A stretch of 5,668 nucleotides of DNA from an uncultured Lachnospiraceae bacterium (GTDB lineage: Bacteria > Bacillota_A > Clostridia > Lachnospirales > Lachnospiraceae), in NCBI GenBank assembly GCA_947178085.1, contig CAMWWS010000200.1, positions 1-5,668 of the forward strand, read 5' to 3'. The notes under the pieces were generated by a model that was not told the DNA's origin, made no database searches, and worked only from the letters and a program-made list of their open reading frames with translations. Both the position numbers and the translations under genes were made by a program. Shown here in pieces: positions 1 through 5,668 of this stretch (positions are counted from its first letter, which is position 1; every line of letters begins with the position of its first letter).

Positions 1-487
1 GCCTTTCCTCATCGTTTGCCTCAAGAAATACTACCATCCCGCCTCCCATATACTGCATATCTTCAATCACACTCCATGCAAGTTCGAGGAGCTCTGAACC
101 GGTGATACGTTTGTAAGCATCGTCTGTGTAATTTTTCCCTATCTGCGCTATTAGATATGCCGACATTGTATAAGCATTTGTAAATTCATCAAGCTCACTG
201 ATTCTTTTTATCTTTCTTTTCACAGTATTGCTAACCGTTTCTCCACGTACTGTTAATGGCTTTAATGCTATCGTAAAATATCCAGCCAAAACACCATCAT
301 CCATATCCAACACTAAATATGTAACAGACTGATTTTTCACTGTAAATTCTATTGAATTTTTCTTTAAAAAATGTTCAACATCCGGATTTTTAGGGCAGGA
401 AAAGTCGGAGATCATTCTTAACAATTCAGGCTCTCCGACTTTTTCATTTTTGCCCTGCTCAAGATACTCACGAATGTTGACAAACAT
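1..487 (-). CDS. GNAT-family N-acetyltransferase, possible toxin of a TA pair (3' end off window)
   Basis: I translated 162 codons from the ATG at 487-485 without a stop; the C-terminus lies past the left edge. GNATs transfer an acetyl group from acetyl-CoA to an amine; the substrate here is unknown. Features seen: strands around residues 55-78 with the pattern YLVLDMDDGVLAGYFTIALK, the segment AQIGKNYTDDAYKRITGSEL at about 114-133 where the acetyl-CoA pyrophosphate loop falls, and GGGMVVFLEAND at about 148-159, matching GNAT strand 5. The usual FYEKNGF-type end would come next, outside the window. The Q-x-x-G-x-G loop is divergent (only the second Gly, in ITGSELL, is clear), as I recall for a Firmicute GNAT subgroup with an AQ(I/L)GKN(Y/F) segment. 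It starts 7 bases after the small upstream gene, and its own Shine-Dalgarno is weak, suggesting translation coupled to that gene. The toxin role is inferred from gene order only. Confidence 0.8.
   Translation of the reverse strand, partial: MFVNIREYLEQGKNEKVGEPELLRMISDFSCPKNPDVEHFLKKNSIEFTVKNQSVTYLVLDMDDGVLAGYFTIALKPLTVRGETVSNTVKRKIKRISELDEFTNAYTMSAYLIAQIGKNYTDDAYKRITGSELLELAWSVIEDMQYMGGGMVVFLEANDEER
400..443. repeat. Perfect 12-bp inverted repeat inside the GNAT gene
   Basis: Arms at 400-411 (AAAAGTCGGAGA) and 432-443 (TCTCCGACTTTT) are exactly complementary, with a 20-base loop. The element covers about codons 15-30 of the GNAT gene. In the sense transcript it gives a hairpin with a short U run on the 3' arm; read from the plus strand it looks like an intrinsic terminator ending in five T. 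Whether it acts as an attenuator, an antisense terminator or neither cannot be told from sequence. Confidence 0.6.
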
Positions 488-494
488 AAATTTG

Positions 495-686
495 TCACTT
501 ATTTCCACTCGCTTTCTCCCTCTTCATCTTAAGAAACATTAAATCATCTTTCCCCTTTAACTGCTTTGCAGCCACGGGAGTACGAATCGGGCGGTCATTG
601 GCAGACGCTTCTATCGCATCAGCAAACATTTCCACCTGTCGTTTACCTGATATAACAAAATTCTTAGTGATACTTGAAGTTGCCAT
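495..686 (-). CDS. Small 63-aa protein, putative antitoxin or partner of the GNAT protein
   Basis: A short, soluble, rather basic protein with no signal peptide or membrane segment. The N-terminal part (residues 3-27: SSITKNFVISGKRQVEMFAD and onward) reads as a short strand followed by a helix, the pattern of small DNA-binding antitoxins of ribbon-helix-helix type. The C-terminal part (about 36-63) is Lys-rich and may bind the partner. This would fit a type II antitoxin, but I cannot assign it to a named family such as DUF1778 or RelB. The start ATG is firmly set by an AAGGAGGT ribosome binding site 8 bases upstream. The stop lies 7 bases before the GNAT start, so the two are almost certainly cotranscribed. 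Strong translation of the small gene and a weak site for the second is the usual antitoxin-first arrangement. It is surely a real gene; the antitoxin role is inference. Confidence 0.65.
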   Translation of the reverse strand: MATSSITKNFVISGKRQVEMFADAIEASANDRPIRTPVAAKQLKGKDDLMFLKMKREKASGNK

Positions 687-694
687 ATAAACAC

Positions 695-702
695 ACCTCC
701 TT
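695..702 (-). promoter_or_regulatory. Strong ribosome binding site of the 63-aa gene
   Basis: Minus-strand AAGGAGGT is a full match to the anti-Shine-Dalgarno sequence, 8 bases before the ATG at 686. It fixes the start of the small gene and contrasts with the poor site before the GNAT gene. Confidence 0.85.
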
Positions 703-706
703 CGTT

Positions 707-735
707 AGTATGACTCATTTCGCGTTACACATACT
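707..735. repeat. Short inverted repeat downstream of the small-gene promoter, possible operator
   Basis: Arms AGTATG (707-712) and CATACT (730-735) are complementary, separated by 17 bases. The right arm lies just after the expected transcription start and the left arm before the ribosome binding site, where an autoregulating antitoxin could bind. Arms of six bases arise often by chance. The rest of the 687-846 gap holds only the promoter; I see no intrinsic terminator for the kinase gene in it. Confidence 0.2.
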
Positions 736-746
736 TCTCTGCTTAT

Positions 747-775
747 ATTGTACGGTTTTATCATCTTTTTTGCAA
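747..775 (-). promoter_or_regulatory. Sigma-A-type promoter for the 63-aa/GNAT operon
   Basis: On the minus strand the -35 box TTGCAA (770-775) is followed after exactly 17 bases by the -10 box TACAAT (747-752). The predicted start near 740 gives a leader of about 55 bases. The pair therefore has its own promoter, separate from the kinase operon that ends at 847. Confidence 0.65.
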
Positions 776-846
776 TAAAGTTTTTGGTCTTCCATATGCA
801 ACCGTCTTGTTTGCCGGGAATATTTACATTTACAGTTCTCAACATA

Positions 847-2043
847 TTATTTCTGCGTAGGGCTGTCAGGATACGCCTCCTCTCCCCTGAGGTAAAAAAT
901 CCGCTCCTGCTTCTCTCCTGTCCCGATATTCGTCAAACTGATACTCAGCTCGCGCATGTCATCTCCTGCAAACAGCTTCTGTTCAAGTTCAAATACAAGA
1001 CTGCCATCTACTCTGTAAACGCTGTCATAGCGTATGATAAGCTTCTGCCCCTGCTTATTGTATACTGTCACCGGTAAAGCCGCTTCCTGTCCTTTTACCT
1101 GTACTGCGAATCCGATTATAAATATACTTGTGAGTAATATACCTATTCCCAAAAGTCCGGTTGCTTTTTTATCTGTCAGCCAGACTTTTCTTTCTATCCT
1201 GCGCAGAATAGAAGACTTTTTCTGTATGTCATGATATTTTATCTTATCCAAATCCCTTTTTATCTCTTCCACTGACTGATAGCGCAATGCCGGGTCTACA
1301 GCAGTGCATTTTTTCACAATCCGGTCAATGCCCTGTGTCAGAGCCGGATTCACCTTTCTTACAGACAGACAGCCGTGTGTCTGTACAGGCGGAATACTGC
1401 CTGTCAGCATATGATACATGGTAGCCCCGAAATTATATATATCACTTCTTTCATCCGCAACAATGCCTAAACTGCCGCTTAACAGTTGTTCCGGTGCTGC
1501 ATATCCCATAGTGCCTGCTATCTTTTTCAAATGGCTACTGTCATAATCATACTTAGCGCAAAAAGCCGTTCCGAAATCCACCACTTTCAGTCTTCCATCT
1601 GTACATACCATAATATTCTCAGGCTTTAAATCCCGATAAATCATTGACGGCTTATATCCATGCAGATAAGAAAGCAGACTCAGAAGCTGCTCTGCCCATT
1701 CACACGCAAGTTTCTCCGAAAGCTTTCCTTCACGATCAATGAAGTTATGTAAACTTTCACCTTCTATGTATTCCATCACAAGATACCATCTGTCTTCCCG
1801 GAAAAAGTCATAAACTGCGGGCAGCATAGGGTGACTTAATGCTTTCAGATTCTCCATCTCGTTCCTTAATATTTCTTCCGCATTATCTTTTTCCTGCTCT
1901 TTCTGGACCTTTATAGCTACATGCCGCTCAATATGCCTGTCCCATGCCAGATATACTATGCTGATGCCGCCCTCGCCAATCTGTTCTTGTAATTCATATT
2001 TTCCAGCCAGCACTTTAGCATTGTCCATAAATATTTCACGCAT
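847..2043 (-). CDS. Membrane-anchored Ser/Thr protein kinase with a non-PASTA extracellular domain
   Basis: A 398-aa Hanks-type kinase that phosphorylates Ser/Thr residues of cytoplasmic proteins. The kinase domain covers about residues 16-268: glycine loop IGEGGISIV (22-30), ATP-binding Lys45 in AIK, probable helix-C Glu62, catalytic loop YRDLKPEN (136-143; Asp138, Lys140, Asn143), DFG at 156-158, and APE at 183-185 after GTMGYA. All catalytic residues are present, so it should be active; Tyr replaces His in HRD. A basic juxtamembrane stretch (about 276-293) precedes one membrane helix (about 294-316), then about 82 outward residues rich in predicted strands. There are no PASTA repeats, unlike PrkC/StkP, so it is probably not the cell-wall kinase. 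ATG at 2043 is preceded by AAGGAAG (2051-2057) with 7-base spacing and overlaps the phosphatase stop by 8 bases (ATGCGTGA), implying translational coupling. The phosphatase is its natural antagonist. Confidence 0.93.
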   Translation of the reverse strand: MREIFMDNAKVLAGKYELQEQIGEGGISIVYLAWDRHIERHVAIKVQKEQEKDNAEEILRNEMENLKALSHPMLPAVYDFFREDRWYLVMEYIEGESLHNFIDREGKLSEKLACEWAEQLLSLLSYLHGYKPSMIYRDLKPENIMVCTDGRLKVVDFGTAFCAKYDYDSSHLKKIAGTMGYAAPEQLLSGSLGIVADERSDIYNFGATMYHMLTGSIPPVQTHGCLSVRKVNPALTQGIDRIVKKCTAVDPALRYQSVEEIKRDLDKIKYHDIQKKSSILRRIERKVWLTDKKATGLLGIGILLTSIFIIGFAVQVKGQEAALPVTVYNKQGQKLIIRYDSVYRVDGSLVFELEQKLFAGDDMRELSISLTNIGTGEKQERIFYLRGEEAYPDSPTQK

Positions 2044-2833
2044 CTTTACGCTTCCTTTTTACATATTTCCTTCGCATTCTCCACATTTCTGTTATACTTC
2101 TTACATCAATTCTTTCATGTCCTGAAATCCTCACATAAACAGCCGACATATTATCGCGCTCTCCCCGGCGCATAGCTGCTTCCCCTATTTCCCGAAGCCG
2201 CCTTTTGCATGCATCCTCTGTCATTTTATTAGAAACCAATACACCGGCTATTTCTTCCAAAGTCATTCTGCGTATGAATGCATCTGAGCAAAGCAGGAAT
2301 GCGTCTCCGCTTTTTATTGTACCCTCCTCGAAATCCGGTAAAAAAAATCCTGCACTTCCTATATATTTTGGCAGTTCTTCCGATTCCTTCGTATTCACCA
2401 ATCCCTTCATACGAATTGGGACTTTTTTACCTGAAACGAGGTAGTAAATTCTGCTATCACCCAAACGCCATAGCATATATCTTTTCTCCCAGAGAATCAG
2501 CATTGACAGTGTTGTCCCTATCATTTGGCCACAATTTTCAGCATATTCATGCATTCTGCACTGCATACTATAGACCTTCCGCTCTACGAAACGTCTGATT
2601 GCACATAACGGCTTTTTCTTACATAGTGAGTCAAGCAATCCGTCCTCAAACCATGCCGTAAGCTCCTGCGTCAGATAACCGCTTGCGTATTCCCCCATCT
2701 CACCCATTCCATCGCAAACTGCTGCCATTAACACTCTTCCCTTAGAGGTCAGCACCTGCATCAAAACCAATGAATCCTGATTTATATCGCTTACGGCGCC
2801 TTTGTTCCAATATACACCTGCATCATAATGCAC
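2036..2833 (-). CDS. PP2C-type (PPM) Ser/Thr protein phosphatase
   Basis: A cytoplasmic, metal-dependent phosphatase expected to reverse the adjacent kinase's phosphorylation. Numbering from GTG 2833 (265 aa), PPM motifs appear in order: SDINQD (15-20), VCDGMGE with metal-binding Asp41-Gly42 (39-45), GTTLS (106-110), RLGDSRIYYL (123-132), LCSDAF with Asp184 (181-186), and RDNMSAVYV with Asp227-Asn228 (226-234). All expected metal-ligand Asp residues are present; the usual Gly after Asp184 is Ala. About 240-265 residues is normal for a one-domain bacterial PP2C. The tail (about 250-265) is strongly basic. I chose GTG 2833 because AAAGGAGA sits 10 bases upstream; the frame stays open to another GTG at 2857, which lacks a ribosome binding site and would place that site inside the gene. 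First gene of a two-gene operon with its own promoter. Confidence 0.93.
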   Translation of the reverse strand: MHYDAGVYWNKGAVSDINQDSLVLMQVLTSKGRVLMAAVCDGMGEMGEYASGYLTQELTAWFEDGLLDSLCKKKPLCAIRRFVERKVYSMQCRMHEYAENCGQMIGTTLSMLILWEKRYMLWRLGDSRIYYLVSGKKVPIRMKGLVNTKESEELPKYIGSAGFFLPDFEEGTIKSGDAFLLCSDAFIRRMTLEEIAGVLVSNKMTEDACKRRLREIGEAAMRRGERDNMSAVYVRISGHERIDVRSITEMWRMRRKYVKRKRKDA

Positions 2834-2843
2834 AATATCGCAA

Positions 2844-2851
2844 TCTCCTTT
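2844..2851 (-). promoter_or_regulatory. Ribosome binding site that sets the phosphatase start
   Basis: Minus-strand AAAGGAGA lies 10 bases before GTG 2833. Because it falls inside the frame that begins at GTG 2857, it argues for the shorter protein. Confidence 0.7.
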
Positions 2852-2904
2852 CTCCACTAAAATGATATACGCAATGAAAAATGCAAAGATCTTAAAGAAT
2901 GTTC

Positions 2905-2952
2905 ATCAGAAAAATAACTCTTAGAATTTTCTATTATCAGAAATAATAACCC
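2905..2952. repeat. Imperfect direct repeat around the phosphatase/kinase transcription start
   Basis: Plus-strand copies ATCAGAAAAATAACTC (2905-2920) and ATCAGAAATAATAACCC (2936-2952) differ by one inserted T and one T/C change. They start 31 bases apart, about three helical turns. One copy covers the -10 box and start site; the other lies in the leader. The upstream copy also forms TATTAT-CAGAA-ATAATA (2932-2948), a 6-bp AT-only inverted repeat. This may be a regulator site, but AT-rich sequence makes chance similarity plausible. Confidence 0.35.
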
Positions 2953-2971
2953 AAATTTTATCTTTTGACAA
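2943..2971 (-). promoter_or_regulatory. Sigma-A-type promoter of the phosphatase-kinase operon
   Basis: Minus-strand TTGTCA (2966-2971) and TATTAT (2943-2948) are each one base from consensus and are separated by exactly 17 bases. Transcription would start near 2936, giving a leader of about 100 bases. The -35 box lies only about 15 bases past the T run of the upstream terminator, so this is a clean operon boundary. Confidence 0.75.
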
Positions 2972-2986
2972 GAATACAATATATCC

Positions 2987-3042
2987 AAAAATTAAGGGGG
3001 GTGTTTGGTAACTTTGTATCAACAGCCTACCTTACACTCCCC
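2987..3042 (-). terminator. Intrinsic terminator of the esterase/C15-like operon
   Basis: On the minus strand GGGGAGTGT (3034-3042) pairs with ACACCCCCC (2996-3004), with one A-C mismatch. An inner stem GGTA/TACC (3028-3031 with 3007-3010) lies behind a symmetric AA/AA internal loop. The hairpin is followed by TTAATTTTT (2987-2995). It begins about 10 bases after the stop at 3053. There is no T run on the other side, so it acts only on minus-strand transcripts. Confidence 0.8.
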
Positions 3043-3052
3043 ACTCCTATAC

Positions 3053-3490
3053 TTATAAAACTGTTCTTACTTTTTCAATAAGATCTTCCGTAATATACTT
3101 TACGGAAGGTACGTGGAAGAATACCACATGACCATTGAATTTTCTTAGCATATACCAATAAGCTTCATTGCATAAGTAATGGGTTGGAATCTTCCCTATA
3201 TTAGCTACAATTCCGCTTTTGTTCAATTTCGCAGCAATCGAATTAAAATCCACATCCGAATACAAATACTCATCACCTCTTCCGGCAACGCAATCTATTC
3301 TTATATTTCCTTTTAATCCTTTATCTAACCCAAACATATATACCAAATCATATGTGCCGTTGATATTTTCAATATCCTTCTTTAATCCACTGTAAGAATT
3401 TGTCAAAAACACTTTATCGCCGCTAAGACTTCTCACTATTTTATTACCGGAATTACCATTTCCTTTAAAAGCAACGTATAATATTGACAT
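3053..3490 (-). CDS. Compact pyroglutamyl-peptidase I (C15)-like protein
   Basis: A 145-aa protein with no signal peptide or membrane helix, so probably cytoplasmic. I recognise it as a divergent relative of pyrrolidone-carboxylate peptidase, which removes N-terminal pyroglutamate. The N-terminus (ILYVAFKGNGNSGNKIVRSL, 3-22) follows the family pattern of strand, glycine-rich turn, Asn and helix. Residues 49-69 (LVYMFGLDKG, then IRIDCVA) align with the segment carrying the catalytic Glu, but here it is Asp66. YLCNEAY (105-111) holds candidate nucleophile Cys107 and FFHVPS (124-129) candidate His126. The usual length is about 215 aa; most of the deficit is the loop between the acidic residue and Cys, plus the C-terminal helix. 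It may be a small peptidase, a relative with another substrate, or inactive. ATG 3490 has GGAGAAG (3495-3501) upstream. It lies 31 bases after the esterase gene with no terminator between. Confidence 0.65.
   Translation of the reverse strand: MSILYVAFKGNGNSGNKIVRSLSGDKVFLTNSYSGLKKDIENINGTYDLVYMFGLDKGLKGNIRIDCVAGRGDEYLYSDVDFNSIAAKLNKSGIVANIGKIPTHYLCNEAYWYMLRKFNGHVVFFHVPSVKYITEDLIEKVRTVL
3085..3108. repeat. 9-bp inverted repeat near the 3' end of the C15-like gene
   Basis: CTTCCGTAA (3085-3093) and TTACGGAAG (3100-3108) are perfectly complementary around a 6-base loop, within the codons for about residues 128-136. No T run follows on the minus strand, so it is not a terminator; it may fold in the mRNA or be chance. 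Confidence 0.4.
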
Positions 3491-3521
3491 ATATCTTCTC
3501 CGTTAGATTTCCATAATGTTT

Positions 3522-4766
<1,245 letters not shown>

Positions 4767-5668
4767 TCACGACTGTCTATAACTAATCTCCACCGCAATA
4801 AAATAAACACTATACAGCAATATGAAAAACCCAAATGCAACACCAATGGCTGTAAACATCCACAAGTTACTCGAAAATACAGGCAGATGAAACGCAATCA
4901 ACTGCATTTTCTTTGCGCTGATATATACAAAACAACTGCTGATAATCAGCGCTGGCACCAGAGGAAATAAAAACAGCAGCGCTGTCTGACACCTGTTCAT
5001 CCGTGTAATATCATGTCTGTTCATTCCAAGTTGATGCAAAACGCTGTCCTGCCTCTGTTTTTTATCCTTATCACTGAGAACCTGTGTTGCTAAAATTGCC
5101 GCACCGGTAATTTCAAGGACAAAGGAAAGATAAAACAAACAAATAGCCATAGCGTAAAGCGGCGACCGGCTTCCTTTATCTGCCCACTTGCCTGAAAGAT
5201 AGTCAACATCATCTACCAATGACGTTATACCGCCGCCGTCAGATGAATATTTTCCTACATTCCTTTCCAATATAGAAAGACCTTCGCACATTCCGGCGAT
5301 GTTTTGCAAGTCATGATTATCAAGCTGTGTTTCCGTTATGGCCGATAGCAGGCTATATAAAACTCTCATCTGACTAACTGCATAATCCGGAACAATGATG
5401 CAAAAATCAAGACCGTTTCCATAGGTATCCATTTGATTGAACGGCTCACAAAAGATGCCATTCTCCGCAAATAAACAACCGTTACAATTCAGGCTTTTAT
5501 CCTGTTCCATTAATGTCTCAAAATTTTTCTTTAACGCCGGAACACAATGGACATAACACAGAGAGGAATTCATTTCAACATCCTGAAAGCCTAACATTTC
5601 CCTTAGTTTCTTGTAATCACTTTGTTTCATATAAGTATCATGCTGATATTCTGCATACGACATATAGC
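4767..5668 (-). CDS. ABC transporter permease, FtsX/BceB-like, C-terminal part (5' end off window)
   Basis: The frame stays open to the right edge (a Tyr codon precedes the ATG at 5663), so that ATG is probably internal to a longer gene. Counting from it, about 165 residues of non-membrane sequence are followed by three membrane helices at about 169-195, 227-250 and 267-291. Between the first two is a charged cytoplasmic loop (KDKKQRQDSVLHQLGMNR, 199-216) of the kind that precedes the R-x-x-LG-M turn in FtsX domains. This is the C-terminal layout of FtsX-like permeases, including BceB-type antimicrobial-peptide transporters. These use a separate ATPase subunit for peptide or lipid export or mechanotransmission; the ATPase is not in the window. 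The extracytoplasmic part carries at least seven Cys, including a CNGC motif at 60-63. It ends 123 bases before the esterase start. The exact substrate cannot be told. Confidence 0.75.
   Translation of the reverse strand, partial: YMSYAEYQHDTYMKQSDYKKLREMLGFQDVEMNSSLCYVHCVPALKKNFETLMEQDKSLNCNGCLFAENGIFCEPFNQMDTYGNGLDFCIIVPDYAVSQMRVLYSLLSAITETQLDNHDLQNIAGMCEGLSILERNVGKYSSDGGGITSLVDDVDYLSGKWADKGSRSPLYAMAICLFYLSFVLEITGAAILATQVLSDKDKKQRQDSVLHQLGMNRHDITRMNRCQTALLFLFPLVPALIISSCFVYISAKKMQLIAFHLPVFSSNLWMFTAIGVAFGFFILLYSVYFIAVEISYRQS

Noticed and set aside
705..845. A 46-codon minus-strand frame starting one base after the kinase stop
   Set aside because: It has no ribosome binding site, runs through the promoter of the 63-aa gene, and its product (MLRTVNVNIPGKQD...) resembles nothing I know.
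776..846. Terminator after the kinase gene
   Set aside because: Only a 4-bp GCAA/TTGC pairing was found and no T run follows; kinase transcripts may read into the downstream pair.
748..1077. 109-codon plus-strand open frame
   Set aside because: Lies mostly antisense to the kinase C-terminus, with no ribosome binding site and a composition typical of a shadow frame.
1369..1412. ACAG triplet repeat and ACAGGC/GCCTGT inverted repeat in the kinase gene
   Set aside because: Short, inside a conserved coding region, and expected by chance.
2205..2598. Two overlapping plus-strand open frames opposite the phosphatase
   Set aside because: The minus-strand frame has all PP2C motifs in order; these are its antisense shadows.
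2834..2857. Eight-residue extension of the phosphatase to GTG 2857
   Set aside because: No ribosome binding site precedes it, and the good AAAGGAGA site falls inside the extension.
2966..2980. Plus-strand TTGACA with a nearby TACAAT
   Set aside because: The boxes are only about 5 bases apart and there is no plus-strand gene downstream; the minus-strand promoter here is much better.

Overview
The window is a stretch of low-GC DNA in which all six genes lie on the minus strand, so transcription runs from high to low coordinates. Strong AGGAGG-type ribosome binding sites, sigma-A-like promoters, a lipoprotein signal with a classical lipobox and the protein families all point to a Gram-positive Firmicute. 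The best guess is a gut-type clostridium (Lachnospiraceae or a relative). That assignment is inference from composition and gene content; there is no rRNA or housekeeping marker here.

Right to left (5' to 3' of the transcripts): (1) the C-terminal half of an FtsX/BceB-like ABC transporter permease whose start lies beyond the right edge (4767-5668). (2) A secreted lipoprotein esterase of the esterase D/feruloyl esterase alpha/beta-hydrolase family (3522-4643), with its own promoter. Next, 31 bases downstream, comes a compact, divergent pyroglutamyl-peptidase I (peptidase C15)-like protein (3053-3490), followed by a clear intrinsic terminator (2987-3042). (3) A new promoter (2943-2971) drives a PP2C-type Ser/Thr phosphatase (2036-2833). 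It overlaps by 8 bases a membrane-anchored Ser/Thr protein kinase (847-2043) whose outward-facing domain is not PASTA. (4) A small 63-residue protein (495-686) with its own promoter and a perfect Shine-Dalgarno is followed, 7 bases later, by a GNAT acetyltransferase that runs off the left edge (1-487). This arrangement resembles a GNAT toxin-antitoxin pair.

Functionally, the phosphatase and kinase form a self-contained reversible phosphorylation module with a transmembrane input. The esterase and C15-like gene form a short hydrolase operon, one product outside the cell and one predicted inside. The permease fragment belongs to a transporter mostly outside the window. No mobile-element genes, CRISPR arrays, tRNAs or rRNAs were seen.

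The most notable items are the compact C15-like protein with Asp where the family has catalytic Glu, the kinase/phosphatase pair with a non-PASTA sensor domain and a repeated element in its leader, and a perfect 12-bp inverted repeat early in the GNAT coding region. None amounts to a demonstrated new system.
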